Position numbers and translations under genes: made by a program
Assembly: GCA_037178975.1 (NCBI GenBank)
Contig: JASJZH010000001.1
Span: 496,001-560,000 of the forward strand
Direction of reading: 5' to 3'
Source of the DNA: Oscheius tipulae
Lineage: Eukaryota; Nematoda; Chromadorea; Rhabditida; Rhabditidae
DNA: 64,000 bases
Shown here: positions 24,128-35,280 of the stretch, in pieces
How the letters are laid out: each line of letters begins with the position of its first letter
Numbering within the stretch: position 1 is the first letter of the stretch
Notes under the pieces: generated by a model
What the model was told of the DNA's origin: nothing
Databases searched by the model: none
The model's input: only the letters and a program-made list of their open reading frames with translations

Positions 24128-25603
24128 TCAAAACGTAAGGTTGGAAGCTGGAACAGTAGCCGACACTACGGAAGTTGTTGCAGTCATCTTTTTGCCTAAA
24201 TTTACACTCATTCCAGTATCCCAATAGCCAAAATACATAAGAAAAGGCTCACGGCGGCGTTTCGAACAGACGGAAGGAAGAGCATGATGGCGATCGGGTC
24301 GACCATTTTCGGGATGGTGGCTAGGAGAGGCATCATGGTGGTCGTGGAGGTAAACGTGAAGTCTGGACTCCACCAGGGGAAGGTGAGCATGACAAGAAAG
24401 GGGGAGTTGGACATGAGGAGGGGGGTCAGGGTCTGTAAGAAGTTGTCTCTGTCTTTCTGTCTCTCTGTAACCTGGATCAGGACGAGGTAGAACATTCGGC
24501 GCTGCATATCTAGAGCAGCTTTGTTAGCGACTATCTTTGACGATTTCCGGATTTTGATGTACATCGAGATGGAGCAGAAGAGGTAGACAGGGACACTGCC
24601 GTAATAGACAAAGACATGGTTCCAGAATGCTACCCAACCGATTTGGTTCTGGAAATGAGCTTGTCAGAGAGATAGTGAGATAGATAGACAGAGTCAGACA
24701 ATTACCCTCGGATGCAGAGCCAAGTAATCCAAGTTATGGGGAATCCCCGTCAGACCGGATACGTTGACAACCACATTCCGCAAATCCTGAAGCTTTGATC
24801 TTCTTTTTTTTTAGGATCCAGGTCACTTCATTCATAGTGTTATGCTCGCAGAAGATTATGCCGCAGAGCAGAGATGTCAAGACGTGTACCCCATAACAGC
24901 TTAGAACGAGTACAGCTGCCCATTTGTGTGTCTTCAGGAAACGAAGGAACTTTTCCCTAGAAAGGGTCTGTTTATGCTGGTCGAGAAATGGCGGCCTACT
25001 GGCAGATGACGAGATATCTATAGAGAAAGAGGGCTGCAATAATTCCGACCCAGACTTGGTGTAAGGAACAGAAGATGAAGGAAGCAAGGTAGCTGACAAC
25101 GTCATCGGGAAGTGGAGTGTCAAAGGCCAAGACGATCCAAGTGCCGTCGAAGATTATGAAGTACTGAAATTGGGTGCATGAGATTACTTTCTTTTGATGA
25201 AAAGGTACAGTTTAGTTGTGAGTCAGAACACTTAGAATGTTTGAACCGTTTCTCGGCCTCTCTATCTCTTCGCCTCTCTCTGTTTTTCTGTCGCTCAGTT
25301 CATCTGTCTCTTTGTAGCTTTGTCTCTCTGTCACACTGCCTCTATGTCTCCTTACCTCCCTCTGTCTATATCTCTCCTATCTCTCTGTCTCTCTGAACTC
25401 ACCGGCGGTGCCAAAATCAAATCTATAGCAAATACTGCTTCAAACGAAGCCAGTAGAACCAGTGCCCATTTGAAGCTCCCAATGTTCGTTGTCTGACGAT
25501 AGGCGACGATGATAAAGATGAGGAAGCAGTTGAAGACAAAGCCCAGAGCAGCTGTCAAGGTCGTTATGTTGACTTCGAATGTCATGTCTGCAAGACAAGC
25601 CAT
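24128..25603 (-). CDS. STR-superfamily chemoreceptor (7TM)
   Basis: Seven exons on the minus strand (25603-25403, 25163-25000, 24956-24827, 24786-24706, 24648-24472, 24432-24237, 24195-24128) give 338 aa, the usual length for nematode STR-class receptors, with every junction in phase. Hallmarks: TM1 GFVFNCFLIFIIVAYRQTT then IGSFKWALVLLASFEAVFAI (the N...GxY/FKW pattern); YFIIFDG after TM2; YRYLVIC after TM3; TM7 TIPKMVDPIAIMLFLPSVR (the P...DPhhhh...R pattern). Such receptors are G-protein-coupled odour receptors of ciliated neurons (family knowledge). The introns at 24957-24999 and 24787-24826 are about 40 nt; the latter contains the poly-A/T run that would otherwise break the frame. The last junction is my best choice: without it the protein ends ILAIGILE with TGA nearby. 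Confidence 0.85.
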
Positions 25604-26322
25604 ATTTACAGAAGAAAAGGAGGAGAATGAAAGTATCCGAATCAGGACAAGCGTGAGAAACGAATAATTGTTTATCAGGTAGCGGACAGACCAGGAAGGG
25701 AGGGGTAGTTTCGAAGATCGAGAGGCGTCTACTCTACAGTAAAGTGATTTCACTTAATCCCCTTGTTTTTCAAAACAGTGGATTTCGTTGGCCTATGACA
25801 CAGAGAAACGGGCTGTTGAATTAGAAAAGAGCAAGAATATAGTGAGAAGACTGACTAAGGGTGACTTAGGTGAACTCGAACACTCATGTATTATACCGAG
25901 AGCGCAAAAAATGGGAGCAGACAGTGACGCGGAGTATCTGTCACTGTTATTTCATTTCATTTCGATTCATTTTGGTCTCATTTTCTACAATTCGTCTTCA
26001 CTCCATTGCAGAAATAAACTGTTGTAGTCGTTGCCTCTGACAGCATTCCGTAATAGCAGCAATGTCAGACTTTCCAGTACGGCAGACGGGAGACGTCCCA
26101 TTCACCAGTTCTCAGCTTGGCGGAGGACACTAAAATAAACTTTCTGCAGATAGAGACTGAACTTACTGGAAATGAGAAGAAGAGTGAATCATCATGTTTG
26201 AAGAATTAAGACTGTTGCTATTTCCAGACAGTCCAAAATAATCATGCAGAATACCAATCAGATCGGGCACCTAAATTCTATGACTTTTCCCAGCTATTCC
26301 CATTCTTCTCTCCTTGGTCAAA
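25604..26322. other. intergenic, no firm gene
   Basis: A short coding-like stretch (AYDTEKRAVELEKSKN) follows an AACAG at about 25775, but no neighbouring exons were found. Sequence at 26245-26322 is homologous to the upstream region of the small peptide gene at 18783. Confidence 0.35.
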
Positions 26323-26391
26323 ATGAAACTCGTCTTTATCTTCGCCCTCCTCTGCCTGTTCCAGAGATTCCAAGATATCGTATACTCCTGA
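26245..26391 (+). pseudogene. duplicated leader of small secreted peptide gene
   Basis: The upstream block (ACCTAAATTCTATGACTTTT at about 26269) matches that at about 18740, and the ATG at 26323 starts a second signal peptide (MKLVFIFALLCLFQ...). The frame stops after 22 aa without a cysteine-containing exon. Either a truncated duplicate or a first exon whose partner I could not find. Confidence 0.5.
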
Positions 26392-26639
26392 CACCGCCAA
26401 CTGCCTTCGTCTTTACTTTGTTTAACTCATTTTGGTTAACAGAAAAGGTTAGTTGATATGACAATTAAGCAGTTCAAAACCTCGTTTGTTGTCTTCTGTT
26501 CAACGTCTGCGGTATGCTGTAGTGCTAAAAAATTTCGAGCGCAAACCTTTCTAGAGGAGTTATGTGTTTTTTAAGATGCTTTTTATACCTATCGAGGACG
26601 AAAACACCTTTCAGTTCAGACTCCGTGGAAATGCCATAA

Positions 26640-28145
26640 TCGAAGTTTTATTGTTTCATCTGCAGCCTACGAGTTTCCCCAATGGTTACGTTGGCGGGGA
26701 TATGTGAGTCTCAAACTAGCTTATTGTCCAATCAAAATACTAGGTTCTTTGATATCTGGCTATCTCATGGCATTGGTCTTCTTGAAGTATGCTACAGGCG
26801 AAGAAAGTAATGCATTCGAACTATAATTTAAATTTCCATTCAAGTTTGTGGTGGATTTTTATTACTAAGGGTAGGCCACTTCATTCTTTGGCTGAGTGAC
26901 AGCCAAAAGTCAGCTGGTTTGTTCCCAAAAGCAAACTTTGTACCGATGAAGCTACTCCCTGTACAGTAACCTCCTCTTGCAGCGCCAAGCGAATTCTCCC
27001 TTTATTCTACCTAGCTGTTCCCTTGATTTTTATTGCTGACCACTTGTGGTTAGTAGCAGGATGGATCCGCTCCCACACTATATTCGCCCTGTACACCATG
27101 GCCTTCTTGAAGAACTATTTGGGATGGGAGCAACTACTTTCTATCGGTCTGTTTCCACTCTTTTCTGGAACTAAATGTTTATTTAGTTCCAAACATCGGG
27201 ACATCAAAAAGACTTGTTCCTCCACCTTTGGTCTCTGGCTGTAGAAGTACAGTTCTACCTAATAGCAATTCTATCCCATCCAGTTTGTGCTCGTTTGGGG
27301 AATATCATCCTTTGAAAAACAAAATACAGGTATCACCGTTGTCCTTTCCATGCTCTCCTACCATTTTTACGAAGACACCAGAAAGTCCACTATTTCGAAA
27401 GCTATTACTGCCACAGGTAAATTTAATGAGTTCAGATACAAACAAAGTAAGTCACAGTAGTAGCTCTTGATAAATAACAATCGTTCAAAAATCGCATTCG
27501 TCGTCTCTAATCAGAAATGCCGATTTTATAACGAAATGAACGGCTTCGCAGCCACATGGAGTGTAAAATTCGTCGAAAAATCAGATCCATCGGGCCTTTG
27601 AATGGCCTTGGGGATCTTGGGACCTTTCGATTTGCTATCTCTTTTTGTAGTATCTCAAACTTTTAGAAAGGAAGCGGTTCAGGTAAGATTATGGTTGTGG
27701 GTAACAGTTACACAATTAATGAAGTCGGACTGATTTACAAGACTTTCAAGGGGAATTACAGCGACTTCAAATACGTTGCAGGATTGGGTAGGTCATATTT
27801 CTTGCAGTTTTTAACAGAATGTTTAGCGTTACAAATTCTTGCGGATCTGTGGGCACCTGATACCCGCTATGCAGGTCAACACGAGGTGGCAATGCAGCTG
27901 GTTGAAGAGTTCAAGCCAGATATACTTTTCGTTGTTTCCAGATACGACGGGTTTAAAAATGCTGAAGGATATCCAATACCTGAACATTAACAGGGATATC
28001 ATCGCTCAGGTATAAATGACATTGTACAAGACAGCAATAAATATGTTTGTTACAGTTGAGTGCTTTGAACAAAAACTGTACCAGCCTTTCCATCATCGTT
28101 AGCCAATATTTATCTGCAGACCATAAACTATTACCTTTCCTATTA
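26640..28145 (+). pseudogene. OAC-type O-acyltransferase, broken
   Basis: Fragments in the right order for a nematode acyltransferase-3 plus SGNH protein: FPNGYVGGD and, in another frame, SGYLMALVFLKYATGEE (26665-26815); AKRILPLFYLAVPLIFIAD (about 26981-27050); DLFLHLWSLAVEVQFYLI, the diagnostic family motif (about 27210-27260); a TM fragment with TVVLSMLSYHFYED (about 27335); and the C-terminal SGNH entry VVGNSYTINEVG followed by FKPDILFVVSRY (27691-27960). Frames do not connect: a shift separates GGDMFF from SGYLM, the LPLFYL block runs out of frame before HLWSLAVEV, and a stop follows PIPEH. A palindrome at 27166-27191 interrupts the middle. Decayed copy, or an active gene with many sequence errors; decay is more likely. 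Confidence 0.7.
27166..27191. repeat. perfect palindrome inside the acyltransferase remnant
   Basis: TGGAACTAAAT, a GTTT loop, then ATTTAGTTCCA: an 11-bp stem with a 4-nt loop, between coding fragments that are out of frame with each other. Confidence 0.8.
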
Positions 28146-28148
28146 CTA

Positions 28149-29469
28149 CTACCGGTTTATGATGGCTATCATGCTTGTCTCATTTTTTCTGTTTTGTTCC
28201 TGTTTCTTCTTGAACCACTTCCCGTGTACCCAACTATGATACGTGGGATTCATTATGATCAAGACGGTGGCTCCAATCAGACTGAACAATGATACTGAGC
28301 AGATAGTTAAATCAGCGAGCCCTATAAATTTTAGAACTATTCAATTTGGCTACTTACATTGGAATCTGTAGACTTCGAAGGCAACAAAGGTGACGAAAGG
28401 CACTCCAGGTAGAACAACTATTAACATGGGCAAGAAAGCTTGTATGGAAAGTTGAAGAAGAAAGAGTCTTTGCATCTTTCGGAGTTTTTCGGAAGCAACG
28501 TCATGATGAATAGCCTTATAAGCGGCGATAATATAGTACACTACAGCTCCGACAAAAAAGAATATGTCAAGAAGAAGCGGGAAAATGGCATAATGGGCCA
28601 AAGCATTTCTATCGTAGGCAACAGCACCGGGGGAATCGATTAGGTCGTCAGTTATACAATCATATCTCTGAAATCAGACAAAAGCGGTGGCACCTCTTTT
28701 AAATCAGCGAAAACTTCATTTATATCTTTGGATGCCAAAGCAATACCCAAGCATGGAGGTAGAAGAGCAATGATTATGGTAAAAATAAACCAGGCAATGA
28801 CTAGATTAGATAAGCGGCGTTTCCCTTGCACCGTTGATAGCCGATACCCGAATAGATGCGCTACTGTAGCCATGTTAAGCGTGATTAAGCTGATACCCCA
28901 TGGTACAAAATATTCTCTTGGGACGAAGTTTTTAGCCGGACCAAACACTTTTCCAGCAGGAAAAGGAATGATAATAATAGGTTTCAAGAGGAAGCTGAGC
29001 TGAAAATGATTTCGGAGACAGTTTAAAGAATGTAAATCGATCAAGATGTAAGTAAATCAAAGCGAAACCACGAAGAGTGATACTTTATGAGCTTATTACT
29101 TCGATTATTCTCGTCAGGAGTGTTTATTTTTATAACGTTCAAAGCAGATGTTATACCGCCGCGCTTTCTCATATATCTCGCTTTGGTAATCCGGAGCGAA
29201 TTCGTAGTCTTTTGCTCCATCCCATCGTGTATTTAAAATGTATCGTTGAAGTCTTCATAATATAGGTTCAGCAGTAATATTGATACAAGTAGTTAGATAC
29301 TCACCGTAATGTCCGAGGCGAAACCGATAACTTGATGGTACAGGAGATACCATCTGTACGTTTTCATATATTTGGTCGACCGAAATATTATGCAGAACAT
29401 TGCGTAAGGACTAATAATAAAGTTAACTATTGAGAAGATGTCCAGTAGTAGAAAATATCCGCTTTGTCC
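28149..29469 (-). CDS. SRI/SRH-class chemoreceptor (7TM), 5' end uncertain
   Basis: Minus-strand exons about 29469-29305, 28999-28715, 28667-28358, 28321-28149, all in phase. Class features: SPYAMFCIIFRSTKYMKTYR then WYLLYHQVIGFASDI (TM1 end and the MxxYRxxLLxxQ segment of SRI/SRH); FLLKPIIIIPFPAGKVFG (the P...P..AG..xG motif before TM3); EKLRKMQRLFLLQLSIQAFL (the MQxxFxxxLxIQxxxP signature in TM6); a C-terminal TM7 then HSWVHGKWFKKK. No ATG lies in the first exon upstream of SPYAM, so a 5' exon is missing from this model. The intron 28668-28714 (47 nt) has an alternative donor that would make it 26 nt. Likely a chemosensory GPCR. Confidence 0.75.
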
Positions 29470-29902
29470 TCAATAAAACAGCCGCCTGGTTGCTCTCTAT
29501 TTGTTGAGTTACAAGCTTTTCAAAACACAAATGCAAAGAAAAATTGCCTTCATTTAAACATTTACTTTTTCACAAATCGAGATTGTTGACTTTTTGTTGA
29601 AATTGGAAGAATTTCAGAATCACTCAGCCTATTATCTCTGTATCTCAGTCTCACAGTCTTTTTGTTTCTTTGTTTCCCTATCTCTCTCTGTCTCTATGTC
29701 TCTCTGTGTCTCTGTCTCTCTATCTATATGTCTATCTGTCTCTCAAGGCAGTCTAATCTCACAATGTGCTCGGTATCTTTCAATTGGAACTGATATTCTG
29801 GATGAATGTTTGAAGCTTGTCCAAACGGACCGATCGAGACGCTGAGGTGTAGGGACTTCCGAGCTTGTCTCTCTCCTATCTGACTCTCTTACCTCTTCCG
29901 CC
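29470..29902. repeat. intergenic with CT microsatellite
   Basis: CT-rich 8-bp-period tract at about 29630-29745. No gene seen. Confidence 0.6.
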
Positions 29903-30061
29903 ATGCCGTTCAAATTCGATCATGTATCGGAGTGTGCTTCTCTGTGTGTTGATGGGATCCCTGACAAGGCCGAGGCCAAGGCTTGCTGCAAGAAGCGGGG
30001 CTTCTTCAAGGGCTTCGACCATTATGGTCTGGCTACGTATTTGCTCTACTGTAGGGTTTGA
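29903..30061 (+). CDS. small cysteine-rich peptide (52 aa)
   Basis: ATG 29903 to TGA 30061: 52 aa with five cysteines in the pattern C-x3-C, then CC-x3-G, and a final LLYC (ECASLCVDG; KACCKKRGFFKGFDHYG). Codon use is GC-rich like nearby real genes. No signal peptide is encoded from this ATG, but the frame is open upstream for at least 16 codons, so a leader exon may exist. The CC-x3-G motif resembles the peptide at 18783. The spacing is not that of insulin or a CS-alpha-beta defensin. Function unknown. Confidence 0.5.
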   Translation: MPFKFDHVSECASLCVDGIPDKAEAKACCKKRGFFKGFDHYGLATYLLYCRV

Positions 30062-30259
30062 GTAAAAAGCTTGGTACGCAGGCTCTCTGTCTCACCGTCT
30101 CGCTGTTCCTTTGTCACTGTCCGACTACACTTCCCCTTAAGTCCTTTTCTGTTTCAACTGTCCCTGTCTCTGTCAAATGAAAACAATTTGAAAAGGGAGA
30201 TTTATTGACTAGTCCTGTCTGTCCTCGGCGATCCAATCGTCGCGACAAGAGCTGCCCAT

Positions 30260-31543
30260 TTAGTGGGCGAAGCGAGAGACGAAGACAGCAGAGCGAGGAG
30301 GGCAAGGACAGTAGGCGGCATCGTTTCCGGGAAGACCAGGTCCTCCGGGCTGTCCAGGCTGTCCGTCTCCTCCAGGAGCTCCGGGGTTTCCGTTGGCGCC
30401 TGGGGGTCCCTGGGGTCCAGGGGCACCATCCTCGCCGTTCTTTCCAGCCTCTCCATCGGCTCCAGCCGGTCCAGCCTCTCCAGCGGGTCCAGCAGGTCCG
30501 GGCTGTCCCTTGCCCTTCTCGCCGTCCTTTCCAGGGGCTCCGGGCTCTCCATCGGCTCCGGGCTGTCCAGGAGCTCCAGCATCTCCAGCCTCTCCGGCAG
30601 GGCCGGGCTGTCCGTCGTTTCCTGGAGCTCCAGCCTGTCCGGGCTGACCGTCGGGTCCGGCAGGTCCAGCAGGTCCATCGGGACCAGCGGGTCCGGGAGC
30701 GCCAGCAGGGCACTTGACGCAAGCAGTATCGGCAGGAGGACAGGTGATCGGGGCGTAGGTGGCAGTGTTGTCCTCTCCGGGAGGTCCAGCGTTTCCAGGA
30801 GCTCCGGGCTGTCCAGGCTCTCCAGGGGGTCCGGGGGGACCGGGAGGACAGGTGGGCTTGGTAGGCTCGCACTGGCACCAGGCCGGAAGACCGCTGAAGT
30901 CCTGTCTCTTCTGACGGAAGATGCTGTTGAAGGGGTTGGTCTTGGGCTTGCTCGGGGGAGTTACAGTGATCTGGATGTCCATCATCTCAGTCCACGCGGA
31001 GTCGGTCTCGACGCGGAAGACAGAGACACCATCAAGGACCTGAAAAAAAAAAACTGTTTTTAGACGGTTTACAAAAGGTTTTCTTCGGTCTGGGATTAGA
31101 ACCCCCGACCCTGAAATCAATAGACAAGACGCAAATTTACTGTCAGACACCACATCACTGTGTCAAAAGGGTGCAGGGCCGGTTCATCAATTAAGTTAAG
31201 CCTTGCTTTAGGGATGCAAGACTCCATTTTTTAAACTTGGTGTGTGCTACAACTTTGTAGAGCATGGTCAAGCGAAAAAATACATTTAGAGCTCCAAAAA
31301 AAGCCAGAGAAGAGATAGGTTTGGGCGAGAGAGAAGATATACTGTAGATAAAAGGCAAATTTGTAATTGTCTAGAGCGGGATCCATAAGATTCTCAGGTT
31401 ACTGTAGGCATAGAAGTATAACTCACCTCATCGTGAACCTCATTGATGGTGTTGTAGAGCTGAGGGATGGTGATCAGGCAGGCGACGATGGCCAGAGTGG
31501 AGCAGGCTGAAGCCACGCCGACGATGAGCTTTTCCTCGAACAT
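30260..31543 (-). CDS. cuticle collagen
   Basis: Two exons, 31543-31427 and 31039-30260, 298 aa. The N-terminus has a membrane-spanning leader ([20 protein letters not shown]), then NTINEVHDE and a conserved pre-triple-helix region. A basic RQKRQ furin-type site follows, where the mature chain is expected to be released. The Gly-X-Y domain is split by a cysteine-containing interruption (about [16 protein letters not shown]) into a short block ([18 protein letters not shown]...) and a long block of about 45 triplets with one GKGQPG imperfection, ending in a short non-helical tail with CPCPP. This is the standard nematode cuticle collagen layout; chains trimerise, are secreted by hypodermis and cross-linked by cysteine and tyrosine. 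The intron 31040-31426 carries a tRNA-like repeat. Confidence 0.95.
31085..31300 (-). repeat. dispersed SINE-like element in collagen intron
   Basis: Minus strand: core GCTCTACAAAGTTGTAG (plus 31228-31266) followed downstream by B-box-like GGGGGTTCTAATCCC (plus 31085-31110). Confidence 0.5.
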
Positions 31544-32605
31544 TGCTGTCCTGTCCTTTCTGGCAAAGACGGTCTCTTTTATACCAGACACACGGGGGGC
31601 GTGTTTGCCATCGAATTCCAAGGCGCCGGCTTTTCGAGGTCGTGATCAATCTTTGTAGAGGAGAAAAGAGAAGAAGATGATGTCTGCCCTTCGGAAGTAC
31701 TTTCATTCTGTCAGGACAGGTCAAACAACATGGAAAACTGTAATAGAGCACCGAAGGGGCAGATATTCTGGTTTTCCGGTCCTCAAGCACTTTTCCATGA
31801 ATTATACCAATTAGCGGGCGCTCATGGGAATGGAGGCTGGTTTTCGGAAAAGAAGAGAGGGGAAGAGGAATTGTGACTTCAGCTGAGAGACAAAGAGACA
31901 GAGAGACAGGAACCGCCTTTTCGTTTAATTTCACATATCGGCTTCGATGATACAGTATTTTTCCGACCTTCATCCAATTGACCCTTCTTTCCTCTCCCAG
32001 TAAACAGTTTTTCAGACAGTTAGTAGAAAAACACTGAACATTACAGCTAGTCGTCCATTTTTTTACACACACCTCGTCGCACTTTCTCTGTCCTCGGCTT
32101 CAGAGAGATAGAGAGACGAGTTTGATACCGAAGAGGCGCCGAACGCTAACGACGAAGGACATCGGTCAAAAAAAGTGCCGCAAACATGCTTCCTGTGGCT
32201 TAGAGGGGCTACAGGTGGTCGCATTGGAATCATTAGAAGCGGAGGACAGAAGTCCCTTAACCGGATCTGTCAGTGGCAGTGAAAGATCGTTATCTACGAC
32301 CTTGGTAAAGAACAGAGAGTCAGCTGGAGACAGCTAAATGGGAATGGGAACTGGATGAGCCATGTCTCTGTCTCTCTATCTCTATCTCTCTATCTCTCTG
32401 TCTCTCTGTCACTTTGTCCCTGCAAAAAAACTGTCCACAAACACGTCAATCTAGACCCTTATCTGGAACATTGCCGATTGCGCAAAGTGGCCGCCTTCCA
32501 GTCAAAAGTGCAGCCTCTTTAGCCGCCTCCTTGCGGAAAAACTTGCATGTTCAACATCATAATAAGCCCCGTGTGGAACACGTTCCAGCCTTACGAAACG
32601 TTCAT
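31544..32605. other. spacer between collagen and receptor subunit
   Basis: Collagen promoter side plus 3' flank of the nicotinic receptor gene. Holds a GA tract (31880-31910) and a CT tract (32364-32412). No gene supported. Confidence 0.5.
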
Positions 32606-34615
32606 TTAGGCAATAATGTGGGGGGCGGACAGCATTATACAAAAGGTGGAGACGGTGATGAAGAGGGAGAAGAGGATGAGACAGGCTCGGTCCACCACCA
32701 TGGCAGCGAAGCGCCAGTCCGTTTGGACACGTTCCTCACGTTCTTCTTTGGCTAGCTGACCACAAATCTGAAATAAAGCTGTCTTTGTCTCTGTCTCTAT
32801 CTACCTGCTTCAGTTCCGTGTAAACAGCATGCAATAGCAGAATCTGTGCCTCATAGGCTGGATGGTGTGAAGGAAGATCCGATCTCAATGGATTCTTTGG
32901 TTCGGGTGGTGGTGGAGGCAGATTGTCCTTCCCTTCCCCATGTACAAACTTGTAACCAGGCCGAGACATACATAGTAGCCAGGGAAGCCATTCCAGAAGT
33001 ACCCGCCGGACCTGAACTCAATTATCGCTGTCCCTGTCTGCCTCTGAAGGACAGTGAGTGTAAAAACTTACTAGCGGACTCATTTCATGGGTGTCTGCTC
33101 CCCTAAAGTGAAGATTGAGGATGACGACAGTGAACACGACGGAAGCTGCTACCACCAGCATACAGCAGGAGAAGAAGACACCTGAAAGTAGACAATGAGA
33201 AAGAGACATTGAGATATTAAGACAGAGTGATAGAGAGTGACAGAAGGACACAGGGACAGAAAGACAGGGTGGGAAAGAGGCGGAGAGACAAAAACACAGA
33301 GAGACAGTGACTAACCTATCAAAGGCACAGCTTCCGAAGTCGGCGGTGTCATTTCCGAGACCATACTCAGGAAGAAGACTATAGCCAAGAGGATGGTTAC
33401 TTCCAAAGTGATCTTCTCCCCAGCATCCGGAGGCAATGTGAATCCCAGAACTGTCATAAGAGAGATCAGCAGAGACGGAATGATCAGGTTGAATCCGTAG
33501 TACAGAGTCCTTCTTCTGATATGCAAAAAGTATTTGACAGTCGGATACGGCTCTGGACAGCATTTGAAGTAGGTAGTCTGTCTGACTGCCGGAGAGTCGA
33601 TTATGGTCCATTCCCCATTGGTCACGTAGGTTGACAGGTCCATGGAATGACTCGAATTGGCCTCATCAATCTGTAGGTCAATGGCATTTCCATTGAATGT
33701 CCAGGATCCGAATTTGAGCTCACACATCTGGTCATCGAATGGGAACCTGAACCGTTCTGTCTCTGTGTCTCTCAGTCCCTTAATTCCTGCCTCTCTGTTT
33801 GTCAGTATCTCCGTCTCTCTGTCTCTATGCATCTCGCAGTCACGGAAAACCCACCAGGTGACATCCAGCTGACAGACAAACTTCAAAACTCCCGGTGGGA
33901 TCCATGTCACCTCACCCCCATTGTAGACGACCAGATTACTTTTGAAGGTCGAGTCAAAGTCTTCGGCTGCACTGAAATTGGCAATACGTCTTCAAAACGA
34001 ACATGTCGAACCGATACCGATATTGACAGAGACTTACCTGTTGTACAGAAGAATGTCAGGCTTCCAAATGTGGTCACTGGAACCAGGAAAACGGATGTCC
34101 TTTATACCGCCGTAGAGTTCCGACTCCCATTTCAGTTTGTAGTCACTCCAGGTCTGAACATGGGGTACAAGAAAGTATGGTCATAGACTAACATAGCTGA
34201 GCCAGGCGTTGACCGAAACCAGCTGATTCTTCTCGTCCACGTCTAGAATCTGCTGCAGGAACATTTTGATCTTGACGACCAGGGCAGTGCTGGCATTGGC
34301 CACTGGTCTCTCCAGTGGATTGTAGCCTTGCAGGAGGTCATTGAACAGTCGGGTCTCGGCCAGACTGCCGTGAACGGCGACTGGCAGAAGAGAGAGAAGC
34401 AGAAGCAGCGACGTTGCGACAGCAGGAGGGGTGCGAGAGAGCAAACAAGCACTCACCTTAGCCCCCACTGTCCCGACAATGTTTGGGCTAATCGAGGTCT
34501 GGCAGGAGCCGAGAGATCTTTTTAATCGATCACACAAAACGTACAGAACAGGACAACAGGGTAGAACTTGGCTATAGTTTTCTTTGAGATAGCCACAGTG
34601 ACAGTGACAGTTCAT
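32606..34615 (-). CDS. nicotinic acetylcholine receptor alpha subunit (alpha7-like)
   Basis: Exons on the minus strand: 34615-34193 (start uncertain), 34153-34038, 33971-33855, 33746-33316, 33181-33072, 33011-32805, 32767-32606, all in phase. A hydrophobic leader ([16 protein letters not shown]) precedes the ligand-binding domain ([37 protein letters not shown]). The Cys-loop runs from [15 protein letters not shown], and the vicinal pair is in [10 protein letters not shown], which marks an alpha subunit. Pore helix TM2 starts [19 protein letters not shown], with the Glu expected for cation selectivity. TM3 and a short cytoplasmic loop with a PPPPPEP run follow. TM4 is [20 protein letters not shown], ending SAPH. 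It closely follows vertebrate alpha7 and nematode ACR-16-type subunits and probably forms a homomeric channel at synapses. The in-frame ATG at 34615 abuts the stop of the upstream gene, so the true start may be an unseen exon. Confidence 0.92.
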
Positions 34616-35076
34616 TCACGATTTATCTTAATATCATATTCGACGTAGTAGTTCTGCCTCAAGAAGGCCTTGGTAATGTTTTTGGGCAAGATCAGTTTCC
34701 AGTCAGCGTCTAGGATATAGTGAGTGGGTCTGAAATAAGAAACTGTTCATAGGAAGACAGAGAGAGGCAGAAAAACTAAACTCACAGATATTCGCAGTCA
34801 ATTTGCCACATGAATTTCATCAAGTTCCTGACCGGCTTTTCTAAAATGCTTAGAAGTACAGCTTGAATCCAAATGTAGTCTTTGCTCTTCTAAAGTGCCG
34901 ACATTTCTTCAACACAATAAGTTCCACTGACCTTGACGTCAAATTTGCCACTAGGTTTCATCCATCTTGACTTCAACCTCAAAACATGGAGAAGTGAGGT
35001 AAGGAATCTCTTGCCTGATCTTGAAAAATGTCTTGTAAGCATCAGGTTTGTATAGGAACGAGAGAAGTACCACCAT
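34612..35076 (-). CDS. ectodomain protein, damaged inverted paralogue
   Basis: Minus-strand exons give MVVLLSFLYKPDAYKTFFKI, EIPYLTSPCFEVEVKMDE, then KSKDYIWIQAVLLSILEKP, and the final exon (34729-34612) PTHYILDADWKLILPKNITK to INRE and TGA. The last exon matches PTHYTLDADWTLTLPDNSTK of the plus-strand gene at 35281. In the second exon the frame meets TAG just after KMDE; the adjacent frame continues PSGKFDVK to a GTCAGT donor. So one frameshift separates two otherwise homologous parts. A pseudogene, or a gene with one sequence error. It runs head to head with its copy. Confidence 0.5.
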
Positions 35077-35280
35077 CAGCAGGAGAGCCAGATTTACCAG
35101 TCATTCTCTGAAATATCCAAGCATTTTGCTGTCTCAGTCTCTTTGTCTCGCTGTATCTCACCACAGAATCAAAAAAATCGATAATCGATAGCAACAAAGT
35201 ACCGTGTTCTTGGAACACTAGGATTCTGCGTCGCGTCAGTTAGCCTCAACTACCGGACCCTAGTTAGCGGACAGTCGAAA

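Noticed and set aside
28690-28714. A 26-nt intron (GTGCCA to TTTCAG) in the SRI/SRH-class gene
   Set aside because: A 47-nt intron using the GTTTTC donor keeps the same phase and is a more normal length.
30114-30878. Minus-strand 254-codon ORF rich in W, R and S
   Set aside because: Frame-shifted reading of the collagen repeat.
30205-31063. Long plus-strand ORFs (170 and 266 codons) rich in Ser, Gly and Arg
   Set aside because: Antisense shadows of the GC-rich collagen Gly-X-Y exon; no splice context or domain.
34360-34460. Intron GTGAGT to CTGCCAG at the start of the nicotinic receptor gene
   Set aside because: Removing it breaks the reading frame and deletes the leader peptide.
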